Assembly: GCF_012275575.1 (NCBI RefSeq)
Contig: NZ_NPIH01000242.1
Coordinates: 14,462-65,081 of the forward strand
Length of the DNA: 50,620 nt
Origin: Paraburkholderia sp. SG-MS1
GTDB lineage: Bacteria > Pseudomonadota > Gammaproteobacteria > Burkholderiales > Burkholderiaceae
Reading direction: 5' to 3'
Shown here: positions 26,332 to 35,279 of the stretch, one piece after another
Layout: the number at the start of each line of letters is the position of its first letter
How positions within the stretch are numbered: position 1 is the stretch's first letter
Notes under the pieces: model-generated
What the model was told of the DNA's origin: nothing
What the model saw: the letters and a program-made list of their open reading frames with translations, nothing else
Databases searched by the model: none
Program-made: the position numbers and the translations under genes

Positions 26332-27453
26332 TTAGAAGCGGGTCAACATACCGACCGAACCCATGACCTGATTGCCCGTCGACGATGCGCCACCGGCGTT
26401 GTACAGAAATGCGACGTTCTTGTTGCCCGTTGCGTGCTGGTACATTGCTTCAGCATAGAGCTCCGTGCGCTTCGATAGCGAGTACCGTGCGATCGCGTTC
26501 ACCTGATTCCACTTCGGATCTGCACCGTACGAGGTCGCACCGTCCAGATGTGCATCCGTGTATGCATACGAAACGCCGAGATTGAGTGCCGGCGTAACTG
26601 CGTACTTCGCGTTGAGTTCGTAGTTGTCGAAATGAGCCGAGCCGTTTTTCAGACCGAACGCGCTCGTGCCCTGGAACTGGCTGTGCGTGTAGACGAACCC
26701 CACCACAGCAGGGCCGAAACCGTAGCTCAAACCGGCGCCCGCCGTGCGCTGCACATCCGAAGTCAAGCCACCCCTGAACTCAGTCGGGTCAGCGGCACCC
26801 GTGGCATTCGAAGCGCTCGAACCATTAATCTGCAGATAAGCGGCAGCCACCTTCAACGAACCATAGTCGTAGCTTGCGCCCGCGCTGTAGGCGCGGTTGA
26901 CGGCAAAGCCGTTCTGGCTGTTGCTGAACGCGTACATGCCGCCGAACTTGAAGCCGGCATAGTTGGGGCTGGTGAATTTGGCCGAGTTATTGAAGCGAAC
27001 GGTATGTTGGAGGTTGTCGTTGTCGTACGGGTGCGCAAAACCCGAGTCACCAAACGTGCCAGCCGTCGCTGACAGCGGCGAGACGAAATCGACCATTGAG
27101 TCATATTGGCGCCCCAGCGTGACGGTGCCGAACTCGTTGCTGGTCAGCCCAGCATAGGCTTGTCGACCAAACATCCGGCCACCCTGACCGAGGGTGCCGT
27201 TGTTCACGTTGAAGCCATTTTCAAGCACGAAGATGGCTTTGAGGCGACTACCGAGATCTTCTGAGCCGCGCAGGCCGAAGCGGCTCCCGCTGATGTTGCC
27301 GCTCGCCAGCGCGACTCGGCCGCTTCCGCCAACGTTATTCGTATAGGCGATACCAGCGTCGACAAGGCCGTACAGCGTGACCGAGCTTTGTGCCTGTGCC
27401 GCCGATGTAGCAAGCGCAGCGGAGACAGCGAGGGCGAAGGAAATTTTCTTCAT
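26332..27453 (-). CDS. Gram-negative general porin (OpcP/OmpC-like)
   Basis: The 373-residue precursor has a classical signal peptide (MKKISFALAVSAALATSAAQA, cleavage before QSS). It shows the usual start of burkholderial trimeric porins (SVTLYGLVDAGIAYTNN), GSRFGLRGSEDLG, RQAYAGLTSNEFGTVTLGRQ and the alternating pattern of a 16-strand barrel. The last residue is Phe, the signal for BAM insertion. It should allow passive diffusion of small hydrophilic solutes across the outer membrane. The gene stands alone with its own terminator and is not obviously linked to the exopolysaccharide locus. Confidence 0.95.
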   Translation of the reverse strand: MKKISFALAVSAALATSAAQAQSSVTLYGLVDAGIAYTNNVGGSGRVALASGNISGSRFGLRGSEDLGSRLKAIFVLENGFNVNNGTLGQGGRMFGRQAYAGLTSNEFGTVTLGRQYDSMVDFVSPLSATAGTFGDSGFAHPYDNDNLQHTVRFNNSAKFTSPNYAGFKFGGMYAFSNSQNGFAVNRAYSAGASYDYGSLKVAAAYLQINGSSASNATGAADPTEFRGGLTSDVQRTAGAGLSYGFGPAVVGFVYTHSQFQGTSAFGLKNGSAHFDNYELNAKYAVTPALNLGVSYAYTDAHLDGATSYGADPKWNQVNAIARYSLSKRTELYAEAMYQHATGNKNVAFLYNAGGASSTGNQVMGSVGMLTRF

Positions 27454-28027
27454 GAATTGGCTCGAGCGTGTTGAGGTTGAGTCAGAAAACAGCGGGGCGA
27501 GTATAAGAGCGCAGGAGCAGCATCAGACTATTTCCAGCCTGGATTGGACTGTTACGTTTTCTCAAGTTAATCCGTCATGAATTCGTAGCAATTCTGCAGA
27601 CGCCCCTGCCAGAAAAGGCGCAGTGACTCAGTGAGCCGCCTATTCCGGACGAGTCACTGTGGCATCGAAGCGACGAAATTTATCGGTGTCAGCCGGTGTG
27701 TGCGCACCGATCGGGCACGCAGTGGCTGGCTAAGTCTTGATCTTCGAATCGCAGGCCTGAATGGCTGCAATTCGTCGACGTTTGGCCGTGGGTGGAAGTT
27801 GGCCGAGGGGCCGTGATGGGTCGACCACCGCCGGACATGGAGCGGACCACCAGTGCGGTCTGGCGGGATTGGCATTTGCCCGCGGTCGATCCGGTGCGTT
27901 CGCCGTGGGCGCGGATTCGGCCAGTTTAGGGGCGTCGGCGGCTGCTATCGCGCAGGCATTCGAATGTCGTCTGCACCGAGGCGGCGGACGTCCGCGCGAA
28001 TTCGTGTCCCGACGTTCGTTGGCCCCT
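27454..28027. other. Intergenic region between porin and LysR genes
   Basis: No frame in this stretch has recognisable protein text; open frames are Arg/Ser/Pro-rich and overlap on both strands. The porin promoter should be near 27460-27600, where the DNA is AT-richer. The part next to the LysR stop (27700-28027) looks like decayed sequence of unknown origin. Confidence 0.35.
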
Positions 28028-28972
28028 TCAACTCGTCCTCGACGTCACATCTGTCCGGTTTGTGTCGTCCCCATCCCATGGGGGCGTCCCGCCGAACGCA
28101 TTGACCAGGAAATCGATCATGACACGCACTCTGGCGCTCAGGTGTCGACGGCTCGGGTACATGGCGAGTATGTCGATCTCGGGCAGGCGATACTCCGGCA
28201 ATACGTGAACGAGCGTGCCGGCCCGTACGTCGTTGCCGATCAGGAATGTGGGTTGCCAGATCACGCCTTGCCCGGCGAGCGCTGCGGCGCGCGCCGTATC
28301 GCCGTTATTCGTATGCATGTGACAGTCGACCTTCACCATGTGAGTCTTGCCGCCACCGTCGATCAGTTGCCACTCATCGCCGGTGGCTGCGTAGGTGTAT
28401 CCGATGCAGCGATGTTGGACCAGGTCCGCTGGTGCTGCTGGCATTCCCGCGCGAGCCAGGTAGTCCGGCGACGCGCACAGAATGTTTTTCGATGTCGCCA
28501 GTTTGCGAGCTGCATGGTTGGAGGAACCGGCTCGTGAAATGCGGATGGCGAGATCGTAGCCTTCATCGACGATATCGACGACGCGGTCAATCAGCCCAAC
28601 GTCGACTTCGATGCCGGGGTACTTCCGCATGAACTCCGGCCATAGCGGCGCCAGATACAGAATGCCGAAGCTCACGGGCGCATTGATGCGCAGACGCCCG
28701 CGGGGCTCGACCGATGCCGAGGACACCAGCCCTTCCGTCTCGGCGACATCGTCGAGAATGGACTTGCAGCGGGCGTACAGCGTCTCGCCGCCCTCGGTCA
28801 GAGAGAGCGTGCGTGACGTGCGATTCAGCAGGCGCGTGCCCAGGTGCGCTTCCAGCTCGTTCACATAGCGGGTCACGTTGGCGGGCGACGTGCCGAGCAC
28901 ATCCGCGGCGCGCGCAAAGCCGCCACGGCTTACCACCGTCACGAAAACCTCGAAGGCACGCAAACGGTCCAT
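28028..28972 (-). CDS. LysR-type transcriptional regulator
   Basis: The 314-residue protein has an N-terminal winged helix-turn-helix: MDRLRAFEVFVTVVSRGGFA, then RAADVLGTSPANVTRYVNEL and LLNRTSRTLSLTEGG. A periplasmic-binding-like effector domain follows (RGRLRINAPVSFGILYLAPL). It belongs to the CrgA/AaeR-like group that commonly regulates an adjacent divergent oxidoreductase. It is transcribed away from a short-chain dehydrogenase gene 133 bases off, so it probably controls that gene and itself from the shared spacer. Confidence 0.9.
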   Translation of the reverse strand: MDRLRAFEVFVTVVSRGGFARAADVLGTSPANVTRYVNELEAHLGTRLLNRTSRTLSLTEGGETLYARCKSILDDVAETEGLVSSASVEPRGRLRINAPVSFGILYLAPLWPEFMRKYPGIEVDVGLIDRVVDIVDEGYDLAIRISRAGSSNHAARKLATSKNILCASPDYLARAGMPAAPADLVQHRCIGYTYAATGDEWQLIDGGGKTHMVKVDCHMHTNNGDTARAAALAGQGVIWQPTFLIGNDVRAGTLVHVLPEYRLPEIDILAMYPSRRHLSARVRVMIDFLVNAFGGTPPWDGDDTNRTDVTSRTS

Positions 28973-29105
28973 TCAGACCTCCCATCATTCACAAAAGCTG
29001 TTTGATACGACCATGTTTTCGGCCTTTCCACCATCGGGACTGAAGCCTATATTCCTCTCACGGGCCACGGCATAGGGCACTGGCCGGATACTCAGGAGAG
29101 AGTGC

Positions 29106-29870
29106 ATGCAACGCTTGACCGGAAAAGTCGCTATCGTGACCGGTGCCAGTGCAGGCATCGGCCGCGCTACTGCGAAGCTGTTCGCGAAAGAGGGCGCCAA
29201 GGTGGTGCTTGCCGCCCGTCGCGCGGCGGAACTCGACACGCTCGTCGCGGAGATCGCTAGCGAAGGCGGCGAAGCCGCGTATCTCGCAGGCGACGTGCAA
29301 TCCGAGGACTTCGCGAAGGCGCTGGTGGAACTTGCAGTCGGCCGTTTCGGCCGTCTGGACATCGCCTACAACAACGCCGGTACGCTGGGCGAAATGGGCC
29401 CGAGCACCGGCATTTCCGAAGCCGGTTGGAACGCCGCGCTGGCGACCAACCTGACCAGTGCGTTCCTCGGAGCGAAGCACCAGATACCCGAAATGCTGAA
29501 GCAAGGTGGCGGATCGATCATCTTCACGTCGACGTTTGTCGGTTATTCGTTCGCGTTTCCCGGCACTGCGGCCTATGCGGCGAGCAAGGCCGGACTGATC
29601 GGTTTGACGCAGGCGCTCGCCGCCGAGTACGGCGCGCAAGGTGTGCGCGTCAACGCGGTGTTGCCGGGCGCCGTGGACACGGAGATGTATCGCGACATGA
29701 ACGACAGCGACGAATCGCAGGCGTTCGTCACCGGGCTGCATGCACTCAAGCGCGTCGCAAAGCCGGAAGAACTGGCGCGTTCGGTGCTGTATCTCGCGTC
29801 GGACGATTCGTCCTTCGTGACGGGCACCGCCTCACTGGTCGATGGTGGCGCATCGATTACCCGTACGTGA
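29106..29870 (+). CDS. Short-chain dehydrogenase/reductase (SDR)
   Basis: The 254-residue classical SDR has the cofactor motif TGASAGIG near residue 12, YNNAGTLGEMGPS, STFVGYS and the catalytic YAASK. The C-terminus is the usual VTGTASLVDGGASI. The basic residues after the first strand (AARR) suggest NADP(H). The substrate is unknown. It is divergent from a LysR gene and followed 73 bases later by a second SDR, so both may be one operon under that regulator. Confidence 0.9.
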   Translation: MQRLTGKVAIVTGASAGIGRATAKLFAKEGAKVVLAARRAAELDTLVAEIASEGGEAAYLAGDVQSEDFAKALVELAVGRFGRLDIAYNNAGTLGEMGPSTGISEAGWNAALATNLTSAFLGAKHQIPEMLKQGGGSIIFTSTFVGYSFAFPGTAAYAASKAGLIGLTQALAAEYGAQGVRVNAVLPGAVDTEMYRDMNDSDESQAFVTGLHALKRVAKPEELARSVLYLASDDSSFVTGTASLVDGGASITRT

Positions 29871-29943
29871 AACTCCGGGCGGCATCCGGCACTCAAGCCC
29901 CGATGCCGCCATCCTTACTTCATGCATAGAAAGGAAACCACTC

Positions 29944-30735
29944 ATGGACTTGAATCTCACAGGCAAACTCGCACTGGTGAGCGGCAGCACAGCCGGCATC
30001 GGTTTCGCTATCGCCAGCACATTGGCGCAGGAAGGCGCTCGTGTGATCGTGAACGGCCGCTCGCAGTCATCCGTGGATGACGTGGTCGCACGACTGAAAG
30101 CCGAGACGGGCACCGACGTGCAGGGATTTGCGGGCGACCTCAGTACGGCCGCTTCAGCAGAAGAACTCGCACGGCGCTATCCGAACGTGGAAATTCTGGT
30201 GAACAACCTGGGCATCTTCGAGCCCAAGCCGTTTGAAGAGATTCCCGACGCGGACTGGCAGCGGTTCTTCGACGTCAACGTCTTGAGCGGGGTGCGTCTC
30301 GCTCGCCTGTTTCTGCCTGCAATGAAGAAGGCAAACTGGGGGCGTGTCATTTTCATTTCGAGCGAAAGCGGGGTGCAGATTCCAGCCGAAATGATCCACT
30401 ACGGGATGACGAAAGCCGCTCAGCTTGCGGTCTCGCGCGGACTGGCCGAAGCGGTTGCGGGCACGGGCATTACGGTCAACAGCGTGCTGCCCGGGCCAAC
30501 GAAATCGCGGGGAGTGGGTGATTTTGTGGAATCGCTTGCGAAGGCCGATGGTAAGTCGTTCGAAGCGTTCGAGAAGGAGTTCTTCGAGAAGGTGCGTCCC
30601 ACATCGCTCATCAAGCGATTCGGTTCGCCGCAGGAAATCGCCTCGCTCGTGGCCTATGTCGCCAGTCCGCTTTCGTCGGCCACGACGGGAGCTGCGTTGC
30701 GAGCCGACGGCGGGGTTATCAAGAGCGCTTTCTAG
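29944..30735 (+). CDS. Short-chain dehydrogenase/reductase (SDR), second copy type
   Basis: The protein has 263 residues from the ATG at 29944, which has AGGAAA upstream; the longer frame from 29842 overlaps the preceding gene and is rejected. Motifs are SGSTAGIG, VNNLGIFEPKPF (NNLG instead of NNAG), ISSESGV and YGMTK. An insertion around residues 200-225 (GDFVESLAKADGKSFEAFEKE) is longer than in most SDRs and is seen in a subgroup of oxidoreductases with a lid. Probable partner of the upstream SDR; substrate unknown. Confidence 0.9.
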   Translation: MDLNLTGKLALVSGSTAGIGFAIASTLAQEGARVIVNGRSQSSVDDVVARLKAETGTDVQGFAGDLSTAASAEELARRYPNVEILVNNLGIFEPKPFEEIPDADWQRFFDVNVLSGVRLARLFLPAMKKANWGRVIFISSESGVQIPAEMIHYGMTKAAQLAVSRGLAEAVAGTGITVNSVLPGPTKSRGVGDFVESLAKADGKSFEAFEKEFFEKVRPTSLIKRFGSPQEIASLVAYVASPLSSATTGAALRADGGVIKSAF

Positions 30736-30903
30736 ATCCACGCCAGCAGTGGGCCGTGCTCTGTGCAAGGTTTCTCGATCAATATTCCGACGCAACGGGC
30801 CCGGCTGCTGCGCTTCCTTCGTGAGCCACCTGACGATCGGCCATCGGCCGGGCCCGATCTGCATTCTCGCCCTGGCGTGGCTTTTGGTTACCTGTTGGCA
30901 GCT

Positions 30904-31335
30904 CTATGAAGTCGGGTAGCTCGTTGGACTCGAATCACATTCATCGGTAAAGCCGAGCTCGACGACTGTTGCAAGCATCATGGCAGCCGCGTTGGCTGGA
31001 GGCGGCTCGACCTTTGAGGGGCGGTAGATCGCATCGCCCGCGGCGATGCTCTGTCCGCTCAAGGCGCATGTACCCGATCGTCTGGCTGTCGCCAGGCGCC
31101 AAACCTGTTCGCCATACTTGCACCCTCGGGGATCGCTCCACGATACGGTGGCCGTTCGTGGACTGGGTCGATCAAGCAGCGCGATCGCAACGTCTTCATT
31201 CTTGACCGGCAAACCGCTTGATCCGTGCGAATCGACTATATGCCTGACTCGCGCGATCAATTGATGCGCGCATCCCGCATCGAGTTGGCCGACAGTGCGC
31301 TGCCATGCCATGTCGGCGCTCACGCATTGATCCAT
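30904..31335 (-). CDS. DUF3331 domain protein
   Basis: The 143-residue protein has the DUF3331 pattern: VSWSDPRGCKYGEQVWRLA, then TCALSGQSIAAGDAIYRPSK and ANAAAMMLA. Two Cys residues with nearby Gly suggest a small structural or metal-binding fold. DUF3331 proteins are largely confined to Burkholderia and relatives and have no known function. The ATG has GGGAG eight bases upstream. It lies downstream of, and in the same direction as, the NDH-2 gene. Confidence 0.8.
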   Translation of the reverse strand: MDQCVSADMAWQRTVGQLDAGCAHQLIARVRHIVDSHGSSGLPVKNEDVAIALLDRPSPRTATVSWSDPRGCKYGEQVWRLATARRSGTCALSGQSIAAGDAIYRPSKVEPPPANAAAMMLATVVELGFTDECDSSPTSYPTS

Positions 31336-31366
31336 GACAGTACTCCCGTCAAAAGTGGGGTGGCGT

Positions 31367-32659
31367 TCAGCTCATTCGTATCTTCGGCTGAACGAGGCCA
31401 TTGATCCGCTCGGCGGTCCACAGCATCATGGCCTTGCCGAACCCGTGCAGAGCCTGCTGATGTTGCCGGTAGAGCATGGCGTGGCTGATCTGCGCGAAAC
31501 GTCCCTTGATGAACCCGCCACGGAAGAATCCGAACTGCCCGAGCGTTCCAAATGCGTTGTAGTCGCTCAGCGACACCAGCGCGCCGAAGTCGTGAAATGC
31601 AAAGTCGGGCAATGAGCCGCCGCCGAGCCAGCCCGGCAAGTGCCTGGCGAGATGTTGCGCCTGTTGCGTGGCGACTTGCGCCGTGGGTGCCAGAGCACGT
31701 TCATTGCCGGCGAGCGTCAACGTCGCGCAGTCGCCGAGGGCGAATATTGTGTCGTCGTCCTGCGTCTGCAGGCTTGGCCTGACGATGATCTGATTGGAAC
31801 GATTGGTCTCGATCCCATCCAGTTTGCTTAGAAAATCAGGCGCCTTGACGCCTGCCGCCCATACCATCAAATCCGCCGGCTGCTGGCTGCCATCGCCCAA
31901 CCGGAGTGCATCGGGTTCGGCGGCGGTCACTCGCGTGTCCGTTCGAACCGTGAAACCGATCTGCCGTAACTGTGCCTCGCTGGACGCCGACACCGCCGGC
32001 GGAAACCCCGCCAGTACGCGCGGTGCGCTTTCATAAAGGGTGAGTTTCAGACGCGAGCGGATGCTGGGGTCGCCGTAACTGGACGCCACTTCGAGCAAGC
32101 GGCTCAATTCGGCGGCCAGCTCGACGCCGGTCGCTCCCGCGCCGACGATAGACACGCGCAACGGGCTATTCCTCACAACGCTCTGAAATATGCGGATTCG
32201 CAATGCTTCGTTGAAGACTTCAGCCTGTGCCTGGCTGTCAATGAAATGGCAATGGTCGAGTATGCCCGGGGTGCCGAAGTCGTTGGCGCGACTACCTAAC
32301 GCAAGTATCAGTACATCGTATTCGACCGTGCGCGGGCCGATCACAACTTCACCGCCCTTCGAACGCAACGCGGCCAGCCTGACGATGCGCGCATTGCGGT
32401 CCAGGCCCTCCATTTCGCCCGGCTGATAGCTGAAGCCGTGGTCGCGGGCGTGCGCGAGATAGATGATCTGCTGTTGCTGGATATCGCGCGTGCCTGCCGC
32501 GATCGTGTGCAGCATGGGCTTCCACACATGGGTTGCGCTTTTGTCGATCAACGTGACTTGAGCGCGGCCGCTGCGGCCAAGCGTGTCGCCCAGTCTGGTC
32601 GCGAGCAGAAGTCCAGCGATGCCGCCGCCGACGATGACGATCCGGGTGGTCTGGCGCAT
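31367..32659 (-). CDS. Type II NADH dehydrogenase (NDH-2) family oxidoreductase
   Basis: The 430-residue flavoprotein has two dinucleotide-binding folds: GGGIAGLLLATRLG at the N-terminus for FAD and VGAGATGVELAAEL in the middle for NAD(P)H. TIFALGDCATL near residue 310 contacts FAD. The C-terminal region is amphipathic (FFRGGFIKGRFAQISHAMLYR), consistent with monotopic membrane attachment. It would oxidise NADH and reduce quinone without proton pumping. It is divergent from a TetR regulator 140 bases away. Confidence 0.9.
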   Translation of the reverse strand: MRQTTRIVIVGGGIAGLLLATRLGDTLGRSGRAQVTLIDKSATHVWKPMLHTIAAGTRDIQQQQIIYLAHARDHGFSYQPGEMEGLDRNARIVRLAALRSKGGEVVIGPRTVEYDVLILALGSRANDFGTPGILDHCHFIDSQAQAEVFNEALRIRIFQSVVRNSPLRVSIVGAGATGVELAAELSRLLEVASSYGDPSIRSRLKLTLYESAPRVLAGFPPAVSASSEAQLRQIGFTVRTDTRVTAAEPDALRLGDGSQQPADLMVWAAGVKAPDFLSKLDGIETNRSNQIIVRPSLQTQDDDTIFALGDCATLTLAGNERALAPTAQVATQQAQHLARHLPGWLGGGSLPDFAFHDFGALVSLSDYNAFGTLGQFGFFRGGFIKGRFAQISHAMLYRQHQQALHGFGKAMMLWTAERINGLVQPKIRMS

Positions 32660-32799
32660 AATCAGATATTCTACGAGTGATGAATTAAAGTGCGATAGTA
32701 AGGTTTCGACAGGTTCATGTCAAACCGGTGCCGCGGCTATTCGCGGTGCGACACCCGCTAAAATTCGTAGCTTTCCCTGAACACGAACTTCCATCGCCG

Positions 32800-33471
32800 A
32801 TGAAACACCCTGACCATCCTGCCCAGTGCACCGAGGCGACTCCCACGCCGCGCCGGTCGCGTGGCCGTCCAGCGTGCCGCGACGCGGGCGGCGCCGACGC
32901 ATTGCTTCGCAGCGCCCGAGGGGCGTTCGCGAGGAGCGGCTATGAGGCGACGAGCGTGCGCGAAATCGCCAGGGCGTCGGGTGTCGATCCGGCGCTGGTC
33001 GCGCATCACTACGGCTCGAAGGAAGCGCTGTGGATCGCCGTGGTGGACCAGATTGCCGACGAAGCGGCTCCCATGGTCGCGAAGGCTACCGCCTTGCGGG
33101 AGACGTCGGGTCTCGGACCGCGAGCGCGTGTCGAGGCCGCCGTGTCGATTCTGATCGACCAGGTGTTTCTCACGCCGGACGTCGGCATGTTTTTTTCGAC
33201 TGCCGCAACCGAAACGGGAGAGCGCCTTGACCTGCTGATCGAGCGGGTGGTGCGGCCGTTTCATGACGTGTTCGTGCCGTTGCTGATCGATGCTATCGAC
33301 GCAGGTGAGATTCCGCGGCAGGATCCCCACATCATGTTCATGATGCTCGCCAATGGCATCAGCAAAACCGTCGCCTATAGCCATGTGCTGAGTCCGTTCA
33401 CTTCCTTACCGCGGCGCGCCAGGGAATTCAAACGTGCTGTTCTGACGACTGCGTTAGCCATGCTCGGCTGA
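32800..33471 (+). CDS. TetR-family transcriptional regulator
   Basis: The protein has 223 residues from the ATG at 32800; a longer frame from 32728 is unlikely. The DNA-binding domain contains LLRSARGAFARSGYEATSVR, then EIARASGVDPALVAHHYGSK, the canonical TetR helix-turn-helix with its HHYGSKE end. The C-terminal ligand domain carries a PsrA/TetR_C-like pattern (FFSTAATETGERLDLLIE). Divergence from the NDH-2 gene suggests control of that gene. The short spacer 32660-32799 should hold the operator. Confidence 0.85.
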   Translation: MKHPDHPAQCTEATPTPRRSRGRPACRDAGGADALLRSARGAFARSGYEATSVREIARASGVDPALVAHHYGSKEALWIAVVDQIADEAAPMVAKATALRETSGLGPRARVEAAVSILIDQVFLTPDVGMFFSTAATETGERLDLLIERVVRPFHDVFVPLLIDAIDAGEIPRQDPHIMFMMLANGISKTVAYSHVLSPFTSLPRRAREFKRAVLTTALAMLG

Positions 33472-33762
33472 ACCGCCACGACCCGAACGCCGCTCTCGCC
33501 AATCCGCCGCAAAGCGGTCCTTTAGATGGTGTCGGTGAGCGACCGGGTCGGGTAGGTTTGATGCGTACGCCGTCGGCCTGGTCGGCCAACATCGGCTATT
33601 CGCGCTCGGGCTTCAATGGACGTTCGAGTGGCCGTTACGCTCGGAAACTAGCCTTCGCGAACGGTTACCTGACCAGGCTGTTGGAACGTAATTTTGAAAT
33701 TTTCCGGCGTTCTACCATCATCATCACCTGGCATTGGGTCGGAGCGCTTTACACCCCCAGTG

Positions 33763-33855
33763 ATGGAAGCGACTGACGATGAGACCCCCGCCAAGATACC
33801 TTGGAACAAGGGCAAGCTCACGGACCAGAAGCCGCCGCTGAAACTCGGCGAAATG
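33763..33855 (+). pseudogene. N-terminal fragment of a tyrosine-type integrase
   Basis: From ATG 33763 the frame encodes MEATDDETPAKIPWNKGKLT then DQKPPLKL, the characteristic start of a widespread integrase group (PWNKGKLxGQKxPLK). Homology stops around 33855, just before the stop codon of the minus-strand oxidoreductase gene. The catalytic domain is missing. It points to an insertion or deletion boundary here. Confidence 0.65.
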
Positions 33856-33870
33856 TCCGGAAACCGTGGT

Positions 33871-34470
33871 TCATCGGTCGAACTTGATCAAGTCCTTGAA
33901 GATCAGTTGCCCCCAGCTATTTCCGCGCGCATGCACAAGCAGGCCGCCTTCAGAGAGCCCGCCAAGTTTGATTGGCGCGAAACCGAGTTTTTCCGCAAGC
34001 GCGCCAACCTCCGCTGCGGCTCGGTCATCGCCGCTCGCCAGAAACACGACTCTCCTGCCACCGTGTACGGCCGGGTCCTGGTCGAGGACGGCAGCGACCA
34101 GATGGTTGAAGCCTTTCACCAGATTGGCGCCGGTGAACGCCTTCGCGACGACTGCAGAGGATGGAAGACCGTCCAGTTCCTCAAGCGGGGCTTGCGTGTT
34201 CATTGCGTCGACAATGATCTTTCCCTTCCAGTCGGGCAGCGCCTTTGCGACCTCCGGGTGCGATTCGAAACGGACAGCCAGAAAGATGATCTCGGCGTTG
34301 ACGGCTTCCGACAGGGTTGTGGGAATGATAGTGGGCCCGATCACGGCCGCATGGGATGCAAAGCTCGCCGGGTCACGCGTGGTTGCAACGGATACTTCGA
34401 TGCCGTTGCGGGCAAACGTCCTGGCCAGAGCCTGGCCGATCTTGCCGAAGCCGATGATTGCGTAGCTCAT
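33871..34470 (-). CDS. NADPH-dependent oxidoreductase (F420-reductase-like, NAD(P)-binding)
   Basis: The 199-residue protein starts MSYAIIGFGKIGQALARTFA with a G-x-G-x-x-G fold. Further motifs are IIFLAVRFESHPEVAKAL, KIIVDAMNT and AFTGANLVKGFNHL. The pattern fits the NADP oxidoreductase (NPD/F420-type) family, members of which in proteobacteria do not need F420. The ATG at 34470 has GGAG six bases upstream; the longer start (34527) overlaps the next gene. It is 28 bases from an SDR gene and probably in one operon with the two SDRs. Confidence 0.8.
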   Translation of the reverse strand: MSYAIIGFGKIGQALARTFARNGIEVSVATTRDPASFASHAAVIGPTIIPTTLSEAVNAEIIFLAVRFESHPEVAKALPDWKGKIIVDAMNTQAPLEELDGLPSSAVVAKAFTGANLVKGFNHLVAAVLDQDPAVHGGRRVVFLASGDDRAAAEVGALAEKLGFAPIKLGGLSEGGLLVHARGNSWGQLIFKDLIKFDR

Positions 34471-34498
34471 GAGATTCTCCTTCGGTTTTTCGGCAGGG

Positions 34499-35266
34499 TC
34501 AGAGCTTGTAGCCGCCGCTCGCTTCAATCGTCTGGGCGGTTACCCAATGACCATCGTCGGAGGCCAGGAACGCCACGACGGCAGCGATTTCTGAAGGTTC
34601 GCCGAAGCGTCCCAGCGCGATTTCGGCCTCGGCTGCCTTCACGAGTTCGGGATTCTCCCGGAAGGCGGCGTTCGCGTCCGTTCGCGTGTAACCCGGCGCT
34701 ACACTGTTCGCAGTAATTCCGCGCGGCCCCAGCTCGGCCGCGAGCGCGTGGGTCAGGTTGTTGATGGCCGCTTTGGCCATCGAGTAGACGGGTGCTGCCG
34801 TCACGGGCTTCGTGGCGGCAGCGGAAGAGATGTTGATGATGCGTCCGCCATCGGCGAGACGATCCAGAGCGGCCTGAACGATGAAGAAAGGTGCGCGGGC
34901 GTAGACCGCCATCAGGGTGTCCCAACTGTCCGGTGTCGCGTCCTTGAAGCCAACCCAGCCGGAATTGCCTGCGTTGTTGACCAGAATGTCGAGGGCTTTG
35001 CTTCCGTTGCGCCGGGTGAATTCCTCGTCGAGTCTCTCGAACAAGGCCGGGACGCTCGCCGGATCAACGAGATCTGCATGGACCGCGAACGCAGTGCCTC
35101 CGGCTTTCTCGATGGCCGCGACCGCCTCGTCTGCTCCGGATTTGTTGGCGTTGTAGCTCAGCGCCACTGTCGCACCGTCCTTGGCAAGACGTTCGGCGAT
35201 GGCACGGCCAATGCCACGCGATGCCCCGGTAACGAGAGCGGTTTTGCCCTTTAATGATTGTGTCAT
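34499..35266 (-). CDS. Short-chain dehydrogenase/reductase (FabG-like SDR)
   Basis: The 255-residue protein has TGASRGIG at residue 14, VNNAGNSGWVGF, INISSAAATKPVT and YSMAK. The C-terminus GHWVTAQTIEASGGYKL is common in SDRs annotated as 3-ketoacyl-ACP-reductase-like proteins of LysR-controlled clusters. NADP(H) is likely from SYNANKS after strand 2. It is 13 bases from the next SDR and in the same operon. The substrate is not known. Confidence 0.9.
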   Translation of the reverse strand: MTQSLKGKTALVTGASRGIGRAIAERLAKDGATVALSYNANKSGADEAVAAIEKAGGTAFAVHADLVDPASVPALFERLDEEFTRRNGSKALDILVNNAGNSGWVGFKDATPDSWDTLMAVYARAPFFIVQAALDRLADGGRIINISSAAATKPVTAAPVYSMAKAAINNLTHALAAELGPRGITANSVAPGYTRTDANAAFRENPELVKAAEAEIALGRFGEPSEIAAVVAFLASDDGHWVTAQTIEASGGYKL

Positions 35267-35279
35267 TTGATTTTTCTCC

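Noticed and set aside
33694..34716. 340-codon plus-strand frame starting near the integrase fragment
   Set aside because: Only its first 30 or so codons from 33763 resemble an integrase; the rest is antisense to the NADPH oxidoreductase.
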